Positions 45,813 through 57,730 of a stretch of DNA of 64,000 bases are shown here, in pieces (positions within the stretch are counted from its first letter, which is position 1; the number at the start of each line of letters is the position of its first letter). The stretch comes from Hymenoscyphus infarciens. Its lineage: Eukaryota; Ascomycota; Leotiomycetes; Helotiales; Helotiaceae. The notes below the pieces were generated by a model, which was given only the letters and a program-made list of their open reading frames with translations, had not been told where the DNA came from and ran no database searches. Both the position numbers and the translations under genes were made by a program. The stretch is taken from assembly GCA_001414345.1 (NCBI GenBank), contig LLCB01000183.1, positions 53,481 to 117,480 of the forward strand. The letters are read 5' to 3'.

Positions 45813-47566
45813 CTAAACTTCCATGAGGGGACTCCTCAAGCAAGCCGATAAAGTAGGCGACGAATGGACTTTGACTGTCAATGAAAAAGGGGTAGATATA
45901 ACTGAACAAGCAGAGAAATCGGTGATGGGGAAAAAATGATAGAAGAGGATGTGATGTTGAAAGAAAAGGAGGAGTTGACAGAAGAAATGCATTGTTCAAG
46001 CTCGCTCATACTTATCCAACCAGACACCAGATAGATTGACATGGTGGAGCACTACAGTACTAACCCCAGACAAGAGATCCAGCGCGCCACTGTGTTACGA
46101 GTTGGAAAGCATGACTGGCCACAGGCAGTCGACCATGCCTGCAGTGGTGCCAGTGGTGGAGTATCAGAGGTGGTCCTACTGCTGGGGGACCCTGAAGGAA
46201 AATTCCTATTTTGGTACTCACGGAGGACAACTGGTTATTTTCTGATTTTTGTTCTTGGGATGCGATTTGATTGCTCGTACCCCTAAACGGAACAAGATCA
46301 GTTCATGCTTCGAGAAAAAAAGAGCCACAGATCCCGGGAATGGAAAAACTGGTTCAGAGGTGAGAGTACACAGTTTTGACTTTGACATAGGGAGACAGTC
46401 CTAGAAGTCTGGACACTTGATACTCTCTCCCCCCCCCCCCCTAAATAAACGTCAAACCTGAACCTTTCTTTTTTTGGTGCAACACCGGCACGATTTCAAG
46501 GTTCCCAGCTGTCAGAATAACCTCTAATTAGGGGTGGAGTATCTAAAATCGGATATTTTGGCGGGATATGCTCAAACGTCCATAGGGCGTTCTGAGAACT
46601 GGGATGGTTCTGGAGACCCTTGGTTCTTCCTGCAATTGGAACCGAGCATAACATCGACCGTCGCAGAAAATCGGGTCCGTCTGGTTGAATGTGCTAGAAT
46701 GGAAGGTTGACCGATGACGATGATTTTCGTTGGGAGGGTTTAGCCTGTTTCAAAATCAGACGGACAGATGAATCCAACCGCCAGATCCCAGCGTGAAGCG
46801 TCTGATATGTTCGAAGATGAACTGCAAAACACATCAAAAGCCAGGCTTCCTTGGGAGAAGATGCTGGAGATGCAGGAGAAACAATCAATGTCTTTCATCC
46901 GAGCAGGTAGTTTGGCTGTTGTGGTAGTTGTGGTGAGACTCGAGCTGAAGATTACTTTCGTCCCCAGTTTTCTTTTATTGAAGCGAATACGGAGTGAATA
47001 CGGAATACGGAGTGAATACGGAATACGGAGTGAGTACGGAGTACCGTACCGGCTTCTCATCCGGCCCGGAGGCCCGGATACGAAAGCCGGTGGAATGGGG
47101 GCTAGAACTTTGGAAGGATGGAGGCATTTTCTCACTGCCCACCGAGCTCAACTAATCTCTGAGGAATCGTCTTGAGATTCAGTCGATTTCGCATCCATTG
47201 CGTAAGACAAAATTAGAGCTGTAGTCTTGCCAGCAACAGATTATGGCAGATGTTGATAAGAAGATAGCATCTGAAGTAATCTGTAGCATGTCATTCCCAT
47301 GGCAGCGCAGCTCTTCAGTTGCATCCTCATCCAGTCAAGAACGGTAAGAGCACATCAGAAAAGGTTCCCACCCTAGGTAGGTAGGTCTGGCCAGCAATAA
47401 TTGGGACGGTCGATGATGGGGAGCAATTAAGTAAGTTGCTCAAATCCAAGGCCCGAATGAAATTTGGCTGACCTCTCTTCTCTCAGTGTCCCGACTGGCC
47501 TGGACAGCTACATCAAACATACCCCTCCTTCGAATCCCAAGACCCCACGAGGACAGTTCCTACCTA

Positions 47567-47729
47567 CTTCGTCCTTTCCAACATAGAGTCCTTGGACGGT
47601 AGCAGGCGAAACAAAGGTTATTCCAGGGGGTTACTTTATATCCTTTTCAGGGGGTTTTTGGTAGCATAAAGCTACGGAAATATGTTAAATGCTCTATTGA
47701 GATAAACCTTTGTTTCGCCTGGGACGAAG
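47567..47729. mobile_element. 163-bp TIR element, CTTCGTCC ends, TA-flanked
   Basis: It begins CTTCGTCC and ends GGGACGAAG, with TA on each side. A second inverted block, CAGGCGAAACAAAGGTTAT (from about 47602) and ATAAACCTTTGTTTCGCCTG (to 47721), lies further in on the left arm. The same terminal motif defines the element at 48137-48248. Confidence 0.7.
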
Positions 47730-47773
47730 TATATGGATATCCGAATACCAACAGTAGTTGGGCTCAGGCGACG

Positions 47774-47848
47774 GGTCGTTCCTTCCAGGTTGTGGGGGAC
47801 ACAGTTTCGGTCCCCCCATCTGGGCCTCTGTTGTTGAGGAAGGAACAA
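47774..47848. mobile_element. Short foldback sequence, GGTCGTTCCTTCC end
   Basis: GGTCGTTCCTTCCAGG on the left pairs with GAGGAAGGAACAAT on the right, and GGGGGACAC... with GTCCCCCC inside. It matches the family at 43783 and 57962 by its ends. Confidence 0.4.
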
Positions 47849-48119
47849 TCTCCAACTCGCTGAGGACCCATTCCTCTCAGTTGGCAAGTGCATTTGTAGG
47901 TCGTCAAACGCTGCCCCAGACTGGCACTACATGTACGAGTATCTTGGTTCTGGAACGAGTGTTTGTCTCGGGCGAGCCAAACTTTATATCATTCAGTAAT
48001 TGGAATTACCTCTTCGTCGAATAAATGAACCTCATTCTCCTCGGGCACTTTAGGCAGGGAAGCCCCTACATACAATTACAAAATCACCCCATCAATAGAA
48101 TACACCTTATTCACACTCC

Positions 48120-49349
48120 TCACGCCATCAGAACTACTTCGTCCCAGGCATAACAATTACGGCAGAAGCGAAAGAAACCCCCATGAAAATCGGCCAAAAA
48201 CCCTGGTAAACCACAAAATTTGTAGTAATTGTTATGCCTGGGACGAAGTAACTCCAACCCGCCCGGTCCCACAAAAAGCAAAAAGTTAACCCTCTTACTT
48301 GTAGCTCCCCCTCTAAACTCTACACTCGAACTCGCCCACCCAAGCATACCACCGCTATTAAAACCAGCACTCAAACTTGGCTTCCCAGCCCCATCCATGA
48401 CCTGGCTTGAGATATTTGATTTTGTTATACTCTCCAAAATCAACGAATCAGTTCAACCACCACTCGTCCGCGCAACCGAAATCGTGGAGGCCGCGTTAGT
48501 TGGATACTGAATACTAATACCAAGAGAACCATACGTCGCAACTGCATTTCCTAAACCATGAAGGGTGGCTAGGGGGGGCATTCTTGGTGAGTGTCTCTCC
48601 CATGTAAACGACTTCATTCTGCTGGTTTGCCAGAAGGTTATAAGGGCTGGGCTTAGTTGTGTAATTGTTGTTTCCAATCGGGACCCGACTCTACTGGCAA
48701 CTAGGTTTCCAGCACTGTTGATGGAGTAGACAATGGGGTTTGCGCCTTGGGTTACGGGTATTGTTGTTATGTCGCCTGGCTTTAGTGTTGAGCCGCCGGG
48801 GATGATGAAGCCTCCTTGGGTTGGGATTGCGGATATCATGTTTGTGCCGATTATTACTACTGATACTGCCGAGAATGGTGGAATGTTATTTGAAGCCTGC
48901 TTTGAGACTTGGTCGTTCAGAGAGGGACTATTCCTACTATTGAACGGCGAGGCTTGCTCCTTCCCAGACCCCTTGGAACTTCCTTGTTCTAGATTGTTTG
49001 AGGGAGTTTCTGCTGGAGCGGTTGTGCTTGGGTGATCCCCTGATTCTGGACTACCTGGCGGGGAGATATCTAGCACAGAATATTTTGCGTTGTTTGATTG
49101 TTGATTGTTGGTATTCTCCTCTAAGGGGATCTCAAGCGAGGGTTGATGATCCTTCTTTCCTGGCGAAAGCGATTTAACCGGGGATGTACTTGATGCAGAA
49201 GACGAGGTTGATGATGCTTCTAGGAAGACTATAACTGGCGAAATCAATGGACGGAAAGCTGGAGCTGATGGCCACAGATTTGCGTCCAGAGCCAGATGGT
49301 GGGGATGCCCCTCAAGTTCATCAAATAAAGCAAGAGTTGAAGTTGCCAT
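48120..49349 (-). pseudogene. Broken paralogue of the C-terminal half of the 50649-53403 surface-protein gene
   Basis: The minus-strand frame from ATG 49349 encodes a Ser/Pro/Asn-rich region. It is followed by SAVSVVIIGTNMISAIP, GGFIIPGGSTLKPGD, IVYSINSAGNLV and YGSLGISIQYP, closely paralogous to the neighbouring gene. An in-frame TGA (48453-48455, after ARTSGG) interrupts it, after which the same frame continues (SLILESITKSNISSQ, GKPSLSAGFNSGG). The C-terminal hydrophobic tail is split by a 112-bp TIR element. Nothing matching the paralogue's signal peptide or its first four exons is present upstream. It is therefore truncated 5', nonsense-mutated and carries an insertion. A late intron removing the TGA was not found but is not excluded. 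Confidence 0.7.
48137..48248. mobile_element. 112-bp MITE with perfect 24-bp TIRs inserted in a coding tail
   Basis: The ends 48137-48160 and 48225-48248 are perfect 24-bp inverted repeats beginning CTTCGTCCCAGGCATAAC. TA is duplicated (48135-48136 and 48249-48250). The insertion adds 114 bp, or 38 codons, and keeps the minus-strand frame open to the original stop of the host gene relic. Confidence 0.85.
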
Positions 49350-50648
49350 TGGGCCTTTTGTGGCTATATTGGTTACATTGTGTATGACAACCTCTCATGC
49401 TGTAAATGAGGCTATATTTTCTGCCGTGGTATACAAATTCGCTTCTATAAAGAGATATAGTTTCCTCCAGCTACGACAAAAGCGATGAAGGGGATGAACG
49501 AGAGCCGGCCTGATATCTGGGAAGAGGACATCGCAAAAGAGCAAGAAACCACGATTAAAAGAGATCTACTTGTTAAGACTCGCGGGTTATGGCATTTTTA
49601 TATCAAATTCTTATAACTTCGTTGTAAATTCTACTATGTAACTTGAAGGGATATTAACGGATTTGATTCTTCTTATTAAATAATATTTTCAGATCCCTCC
49701 TTAATTGCGCGGTTTGGTTGCATACTCAATATTTCTAATTCTATTATGGATTTTGAGATGCCGATTCGTTGATGAATAGATATTGAGATGGCAATCCCGA
49801 CCCTTGAATGTAGAACCTCTTTCGCACAAATGCGCTAGAGTTCGGTTGCCTAATTGGTTTCTTGGACAGGGCCGGTACCTATCACTTGTTGTTTTCGTCG
49901 CGTCAGTTCGCTTAAAAATCCACACCCTGTTTTTCTGAAATCAAGTGCCTTTCGCGACGTATGTTTATGAGAAGCATATCTTGTTTTTTTTGAATGGGTT
50001 GAATATCTCAGAATGAATAGTGGACCTGGTGGAAATGCAAGCACTTCTTAGTCTAGGATACCACTATGTTAGTGCTTGTAAACCTTTTACGTTCTCTCCC
50101 ATTTATACTCTTTTTTCTTTCGTTCGTCCCTTCTCGGCAGTAGCTTTGGCCAATTTATGTCTTATTATTTTAGGCAGTGTGAGAAACGAGTAGAGTAGAG
50201 TAGAGTAGAGTAGAGTAGTGACTGCTCCTCTACTCTACTCAAGAAATTTTGAGTGTTACTTTCACTATTACTTGAGTACTACTCAGGTAGTATTTGAGTA
50301 GTACGGACTAGCTCGGAGGGTTACATAAACTCTGTAATAGCTTCCGACACTTAACCGAGAGATTTTATAAGCATTTCTATTACTATTACTCTATAAGAGA
50401 AAGACTAAGAAAAACTGAGACCTTTTCTCTTTCAATTTAATTCGGTTTCATATTACTTCTTAAGTTAAAGTCTTCTAGCTTATTTCTTATATATTGCTTC
50501 TACTTATAGAATACTCGCGTAGTAATCGAGTACTAGCGTAGTTTATGTTCACGCTGATTTTAGGACACCCGATCAGGAATCACTCAGTGAGTGTCATTTT
50601 TGGAGGACGTTAGACTTCTCCCTTAAATCTTCTTGTCATTCATTGTGT
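49350..50648. other. Intergenic, no supported gene
   Basis: An AGAGTAG pentamer tract near 50190-50218 and the complementary CTCTACTCTACTC at 50226-50240 could form a hairpin. The stretch 50330-50530 is AT-rich. Nothing recognisable is coded. Confidence 0.45.
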
Positions 50649-53403
50649 TTATAACGCCACCATCAGACCCAAAATAGCTAACCCCACGCAAAGGAACACG
50701 TTTGCGCTTCGTGTTGCAGATTTACCTGTAAACTCTACAGGTAAATTTGCTGTCGCGATTCCGTCCTTAGAACCAGCACTCAAGGTTGGTTTTGCCGCCA
50801 AGATCTGACCTTGGAGCGAAGATTTTGATGAAGTGTCGAATGAACGAGTACCAGTTATCACGTTATCAACCAAAGGGCTGTCAACTCCATTGTTTCCAGT
50901 TCTAGTTGTAGCAGTTGCACCGATCAACACCCCTGGCATAGGAATGGTCGAGGCAACACCGTTTGGATACTGAATTATGACACCAAGAGGACCATAACTC
51001 ACGACAGCTTGTAGAGCCGAGAGTGTAGCTACTGATCCACCCTTGGTGAGAGTTTGACCCATGTAAACGACTGTGTTCGGGTCCGCAAGAGGGGTAATAA
51101 TTGACCCGCCTTTCACTACATTTGCTGCTGGTGGCACGATTGTCGTCGCGATTTGAGCTCCGATGGAACTTACTACTAGGTTTCCGACTCCGTTGACTGA
51201 GTATATAGCGGGCTTTTCGCCTTGGACGCTGGGAAGGAGTGTAATTACACTGCCCGGTTTGATTGTTGAACCGTCGGGGATGATGAATACCCCCACGCTA
51301 TTGCCGTTTCCACTTGGGAGAGCTGAGATAATATCGGTGCCGATGACAGCGACTGAGACAGCCGAGACTGGGTTCTCTTGTCCTTGTACTGGTAGTGGAA
51401 AGACTTTATTTGAAGCTGGATTACTCCCTGGGTTTGGCTTTGCGCCTTGGTTATTTGATGCAGGCTTTTCGACTGGATTTGCAGGGGGGCTGTGTCCTGG
51501 TTCTGGGTTGCTTGCTCCTCCTGCTGTTCCAGCAGACGGATTACTTGCTGGGTCTGCTTGGTTTGGTACAACAGTGCTATCAGAAGGGTTGTATTCGGCA
51601 CTTCCTGGTAAATTGTTGCTGCCCGGAGAACTACTGCTTGGTTTTTGGTTGTTCACATCCGGCGGCGGTTTCGTGTCTGGTTGCGCATTATTTCCACCAC
51701 TTGAACCTGGATTATGTTCTATATTTCCTGGTCTTGGTAGATTGTTCGGCTGAGATTCGGGTTTTGGGTCAGGCTGTTCTGTGGGTGTATTTGTATAAAC
51801 TGGCTGATTTTTTCCCGCTGCTGGGGATGTAATGGGAGCAAGCCCTGAGCTCCCAACTGGTAATGGAGCAGCAGGAGGTTGAGTGGTAACCGGATTATTT
51901 GAATTTGAGCCCGGTGCTGGCGGGGTGATTGGCGCCGTCGGAGTGAGATCTGGATCGAATTCCAGCGCAAATGGGGGATCTGCGGAAAACCTCGGAGTCA
52001 GTATTGTCATTTCTAGAAGCAATTTTGAGGAAATTGAGGTGGAAAGAGGGTTGTGAGAGAATGAACATAGTTGTCTGAGAAGGAGACAGTGTCTTGACTC
52101 TCGTAAAACAACACAAAGGGAAAAGTAAACTCGGAGAACACCCACCCGGCATGCCCCAATATCGATGATTGAACTTCACACTACAGGATTTCCACAAAGG
52201 TTCTTCGAGCCAGTTGAAGTCCAAGACTCCAGCGAATGGATTACAACGAAAGTGTTGGTGGTTCTTGGAGTTCAGCAGAGATAAGTAATCTTCATCCTCT
52301 TCTGCGACCAGTGACCCGTTCATTCTGGTTATGGGTGGTGTTGTCTTGTCGAGTGTCGAAGGACAGTCGGTGTGTAAGTGTGATAATTGGAGCTGGGAGG
52401 AAGGCGCTGTAAGACCAATTCTCGTGAACGTAAATGGGTTCTCTGCATCCTGCTCATTATTTTGCATACTACCCGCGAATGCCGGATAATCCATCATACT
52501 ACTCATTTCAAAAAGAGACAGATCATAGGTAGTAAGTTGTGAAAGTTCAAATGGGTGGACCACTTTCGTCAATATTGGTCCGATTTGAGATATACTTGAG
52601 TCGCGGATTTTTGTTGAAGTACTGTAGACGCAGGTTATCATTTCAGAACCGACAGTTGTTGTCTTTGTTGCGTTGGCGAATTGCCATGTTGTTCTGAAGT
52701 ATACGTCGTGTGCTGTGATGGTTTGCCATAGCATATATACTGATGGGGAAGTACTGAGACTTGGTTAGCGGTGAATGATATTGGTGCTTTGGGTATGGAC
52801 TCACAAGGTTTTATTGAAATCCGGGACGAATAAGGTAGACGGATGCGAGGCATTCTTGATACCGGTACTTGTCGGGAAGTAGGCCAGCTGTACAGTTATA
52901 CCGTCGCTGAGGAAGAATTATCTTAGCGTGGAAAATTAGGTAGTTTGAGTCGATCAATTGGAGTTGTTGCTCACACTTCGCATTTTCCTGCGTTTCTTTT
53001 CAGAGCATATTTTTCATTCCCTTCTTGAATTACGTCGTCGTAATTTCCGCGCTTAAAAGGATGCCCTTGTCTGGAAGCAGCAATCGCAGAACAAATGGCA
53101 AATGAGGCATTATTGAAGATACCAGGCGAAGTATAGTTCAGAACTGGAGATGGTGTTATAAGTGCTCGCGAGAAACTTGTCGTTGTCAACGATTGAGATG
53201 GTCCAAGCGAGGGTGTATTGAGGGTACGTGTCGCATTAAGTAAGGGAAGCTCCCTTCGAGAATTTGGAACGAAAGCTTGCCTTGAATCAGACTCATTATC
53301 TCCTGAACAGGCAAAAAGGTATAAACTTACCTGCTGAGAAAGCTCCCAGAATGGCAAGGAGTGTGATGGCAACAGCCAAAGAAAACAGACGGAAACCTAT
53401 CAT
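50649..53403 (-). CDS. Large secreted, probably GPI-anchored surface protein (about 813 aa)
   Basis: Proposed minus-strand exons are 53403-53331, 53302-52975, 52906-52805, 52753-52146 and 51979-50649. Introns 2-4 (68, 51 and 166 nt) have good donors, and the last uses CTGACT...CCGCAG. Exon 1 encodes a signal peptide (FRLFSLAVAITLLAILGAFSA). The only frame-keeping first acceptor gives a 28-nt intron, so the 5' junction is uncertain. Residues ~25-370 form an N-glycosylation-site-rich ectodomain with several cysteines. Residues 371 to ~575 are a Pro/Asn/Ser/Gly-rich stalk. Then comes a repeat-like domain (SVAVIGTDIISALP, FIIPDGSTIKPGS, TVVYMGQTLTKGGS) resembling Gly-rich motifs of fungal cell-wall proteins. 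The end is hydrophobic (VFLCVGLAILGLMVAL), as in GPI signals. The function is unknown. An alternative exon-5 start at 52012 adds 11 codons. Confidence 0.7.
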
Positions 53404-54043
53404 TATAGGAAATTAAAGAAAGCGAGTGAAAGTGGCCAAACACGACTTGAATTGAATTCCAAATTCAAACTTGCTATATATATCAACTCTTCCATAGTAA
53501 GATCTGTTACCGTGCACTGCGTCTCAATCACACAGGAACGCCGAAGAAATGGCTTGCAGCAAAATGTGGAAAATTAAACCGGATGCGAAACAGCCCCCAA
53601 ATCTAGCTTCAACCCCCCAAACTTTGTGAGCAACCTTGAAATTAGCTGCATAATCGTGAGGCAGCTTTCTTTCTGCCAAGGACAATTGTTATGAAATTCG
53701 AACAGCTGAAAATCTGGGGTGGGGCAAAGTTGCAGCTCAATATAATTTGTGTTTGGAAACGAATCGCACCAGCTGTACATCAAAGGGGGATGATAGACTG
53801 CGCCCCATTGGAAAGTGACTCTTCGTATTTGCAAATGAATGATCGACATTGTATGTATCGAAAAAGATAAAAAATAGCTACTGGCCGATCCTAGTCAAGT
53901 TTACTTCGCCTACAACTTCCACCACATCCTATGGTGCACCACCTCTTCCTCCCGGTTAAACTAGAAAGATTACGATACCATTCGACCAACCCCTGCCATT
54001 TTTCTAGTTTCGTTGCTTCCCCCCTTCTTACCTACCACACCTT
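53404..54043. other. Intergenic; promoter of the surface-protein gene
   Basis: A TATATATA tract at about 53475 lies 70 bases upstream of the minus-strand start codon. The minus-strand frame 53574-53849 has no recognised feature and is not called. Confidence 0.4.
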
Positions 54044-55251
54044 AGGCATGCGACGAGGCCCTAACGAGGCCCACATCTTACGCTTAGATACGGCCCTCGT
54101 AAAGAAAGGAGCGCAGCCTTCTAGTAGATATATATATCTACTAAACTTTTACTAGTAGTAGATATATATATCTACTGCTACTAAGAATTTGGTAGATATA
54201 TATATCTACTACTACTAAGAATTTAGTAGATATATATATCTACTAATACTAAAAGTTTAGTAGTAAAAGTTTAGTAGATATATATATCTACTACTACTAA
54301 GAATTTAGTAGAAATATACATCTACCACTAGTAAAAGTTTAGTATATTTACTACTACTAAGAATTTAGTAGATATATATATCTACTAATACTAAAAGTTT
54401 AGTAGTAAAAGTTTAGTAGATATATATATCTACTAGTACTAAAGTTTAGTAGATATATATATCTACTACTAGTAAAAGTCTAGTAGATATATATATCTAC
54501 TACTAGTAAAAGTTTAGTAGATATATATATCTACTACTAGTAAGAATTTAGTAGATATATATATCTACTACTAAGAATTTAGTAGATATATATATCTACT
54601 ACTAGTAAGAATCTAGTAGATATATATATCTACTAATACTAAAAGTTTAGTAGATATATATATCTACTACTACTAAAAGTTTAGTAGATATATATATCTA
54701 CTACTACTAAAAGTTTAGTAGACATATATATCTACTACTAGTAAAAGTTTAGTAGATATATATATCTACTACTAAGAATTTAGTAGATATATATATCTAC
54801 TACTAGTAAGAATCTAGTAGATATATATATCTACTAATACTAAAAGTTTAGTAGATATATATATCTACTACTACTAAAAGTTTAGTAGATATATATATCT
54901 ACTACTACTAAAAGTTTAGTAGACATATATATCTACTACTAGTAAAAGTTTAGTAGATATATATATCTACTACTAAGAATTTAGTAGATATATATATCTA
55001 CTACTAGTAAGAATCTAGTAGATATATATATCTACTAATACTAAAAGTTTAGTAGATATATATATCTACTACTACTAAAAGTTTAGTAGATATATATATC
55101 TACCACTACTAAAAGTTTAGTAGATATATCAATCTACTACTAGTAAAAGTTTAGTAGATATATATATCTACTAGAAGGCTACGCTCCTTTCTTTACGAGG
55201 GCCGTATCTAAGCGTAAGATGTGGGCCTCGTTAGGGCCTCGTAGCATGCCT
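54044..55251. repeat. Palindromic satellite array bounded by ~100-bp inverted repeats
   Basis: The left arm, AGGCATGCGACGAGGCCCTA onward (54044 to about 54145), and the right arm (about 55150 to 55251) are reverse complements with two mismatches. Between them about thirty copies of TAGATATATATATCTA, itself a palindrome, occur every 31-38 bases. They are separated by CTACTA plus GTAAAAGTTTAG or AGAATTTAG spacers. A higher-order unit repeats exactly every 201 bases (GAATCTAG at 54609, 54810 and 55011). No coding frame is present. The structure resembles a foldback element with an expanded satellite core. Confidence 0.9.
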
Positions 55252-55347
55252 GAGATGACCTACCAACACTCACCTCTTATCTTATCTGTTTCATCATGTA
55301 TGATAGCTATGAATTCAATTATGCCAAAGTAGAGTAAGGCTTGAAAT

Positions 55348-57730
55348 ATGATTTTGCGAACGAAATTTTCGAGCTTGTCTTCTCATAATGTCGCTTTTCT
55401 CCTTGCCTTCGTGATCGGCTTCGCGACTGGGGATAGTCTCAAAAGACCCGAACCCCTCCTAATAGAACCAAGTCAGTACTTGTAAGTCCACCCATCATCC
55501 CAACCCGAACTCCCAAAACCTCGAAAATCACAATTGACATTCACCCAGCGAAGGAAACGACGGATCATGGTCCTCATTCTCCGCCCGCGTCGGTTCTCCC
55601 CCTCAACCAGTCCGTCTTCTCATCTCAACCGCCTCACCACAAACAATGGTAGTCCTCTCCAACGGCTGCGACGCCAACGCAATCGGTACCTCTGGCCCAA
55701 CAGCATGTGCACAATCCAGAGGTCAAATGTTTAATCCCAACACCTCGACGACATGGAGACAAGCGAGCACATATGCTATTAATGCCAATGGGGTGGGGTT
55801 TGAGGCGAATTTGGGGTATAAACAGGTTGCGCTTTTTGGATTGGAGAGTTTGGGGTTGGGTTTGACGGGAGTGACTTTGGGGAATATGACTGTAGCGGGG
55901 TTCTTGAATGCTAGGCCTTTTTATTTGTGAGTTTTTCGAGACGAGCTCCGGAATCGAAAGCAAACAAGGATCATGAGAGAAAAAATAGAAATATGTAGCC
56001 ATTGTGCTGATTGAAATTAAATGACAGAGGGTTCTTTGGCCTTGGAACACAACCTGTGAATTATTCCACGCTTGGAAATATTTCAGCACCAAGTTATATA
56101 ACGACATTGAAAGATCAGAATCTCGTCCCAGCTTTGGGGTGGAGCTACACAGCTGGAGCTCAGTACCGTACGTCAAACACTCTCGAGATATTGTCTTCAA
56201 ATCCCCTGTGAAGTCTAGTCTCCATGTCACTAACATGGAAAAAGGACTGAAAAAGGTCCTCGGCCAACTTATATTCGGCGGTTACGACACCTCCCGTCTA
56301 ATATCCAACACAGCCTCCTTTGACCTAGCCCAGGACCAAGATCGGGACATCGTTGTCTCAATCCAAGAAATCATATTCTACGGCGCAACCCGTACGCAAA
56401 AATCTCTTTTTGTCAACACGTCTTGATCTGACGAGAACAATGTAGAAACAACACTCCTCCCAACCCCAATAAATGCATTCATCGACTCAACCGACCCCAT
56501 GATCTGGCTCCCTGCCTCAGCCGTGACCTTATTCGAAACCGCATTCTCTTTAACACTCGACAAAGCCTCAAACCGTTATTTAATAACAGAAAGTCAACAT
56601 GCGACTTTGGTAGCCATGGATCCCTCCGTCACTTTCAGAATTGCGAATTCCTTGAGCGGTGGCGAAGTTGTGAATATCAAACTTCCCTACTCGGCATTCG
56701 ATTTATGGCTCGATTGGCCATTCGTAGCGAATAAGACGAGGTATTTTCCTTTGATGAAGGCCGATAATGAGACGCAGTATACACTGGGGAGGACCTTTTT
56801 ACAGGAAGCGTGAGTTGAGCGACCGCCCGAGGTATGGGGGTTCGACGAATGAAACTGATTTATGATGACAGGTATTTGACTGTAAACCACGAGTATAAGA
56901 ATTTCACGGTCTCGCAATGTGCTTGGACTGATGATATCCTTACACCGAATGTGAAGGCTCTTCCCTCGAAACCGAGTCCGATTGTGGATCCTTCCTCTAC
57001 TTCGATACCACCGGGTGGGAAGACGCCTTCTAATCCGACGATGGAGGAGCAGCATCCAAAGACACTCCCAACAGGGGCCATTGTGGGAATTGTCGTTGGC
57101 GGACTTCTGTTCTTGGTGATACCCTCCCTCGCCGTATGGCTTCTCCTATCCAAGAAACGAAAAGCAAAATCAGAAATTGAAGCAACACCAGAAGATAAAG
57201 CCTCATCACTCTCGCTCAGATCTGTCAACGAAATCAACAATCCCATCTCCGAACTATCAGGAACCACCCGTGCCTACGAAATCAGCGATGAAAATTCTTG
57301 CATCACAACCGCGGAACTAGATGGACGAGATGAGTCCTCTCCAGAGAGACAAGAGCTACCGAATCTCCCAACAACAGCTGGTAGAAGTGAGTTAGAAGAT
57401 TCTCCGACGGCGGGAAACACACCGCGAGCACAAGGAAATTCTGAAAGAACATCGAATTCTTCAACACAAAACTTGACTTTCATGCAACAACCATTTTCGT
57501 CCACAAGGCTTCATCATTCAAATTCTGAGAATTACCATTTGAGTATCGTCTCCTCGTTCAATGAGTCTTCAATCGGCTTCTCGGATAGTAATTACCCCTC
57601 ACCAACGAGCTTGGAAAGAAACGGGCTCGGGGGAAGTGAAAGAAGAGGAAGACCACGACACCCAACTAATAACCGACGAGGTGGTGAAATTTCCGAGCTG
57701 ATGGGGAGTGATGTTCCTGAACTGCCGTGA
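55348..57730 (+). CDS. Membrane-anchored pepsin-fold (A1) protein lacking the first catalytic Asp (673 aa)
   Basis: Six exons: 55348-55481, 55549-55926, 56028-56167, 56245-56391, 56446-56809 and 56872-57730. The introns are 67, 101, 77, 54 and 62 nt and all keep frame. A hydrophobic signal (VAFLLAFVIGFATG) precedes a pepsin-like fold: FSARVGSPPQPVRLL, then LISTAS where active enzymes have V-x-D-T-G-S, so Ser71 replaces the catalytic Asp. GFFGLGTQP, GQLIFGGYDTSR and AFIDSTDPMIWLP follow; Asp280 of the second motif is kept. After the domain come a Pro/Ser stalk, a transmembrane helix (456-480, GAIVGIVVGGLLFLVI) and a ~190-residue Ser/Asn-rich cytoplasmic tail. It is probably a catalytically dead or altered surface protein. 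The tail and single TM suggest a sensor or adhesion role, by inference only. Confidence 0.88.

Larger units (their letters stand above)
45813..48119. other. Intergenic with short repeats and TIR elements
   Basis: No gene is supported. An imperfect GAATACGGAGT / GAATACG repeat lies at 46984-47045. A run of C residues ends at about 46440. A TIR element spans 47567-47729 and a shorter foldback 47774-47848. Confidence 0.45.

Noticed and set aside
46768..47175. 135-codon plus-strand frame with an RSEYGI repeat
   Set aside because: The repeat is the translation of a DNA tandem repeat (GAATACGGAGT type); an opposite-strand frame is equally open.
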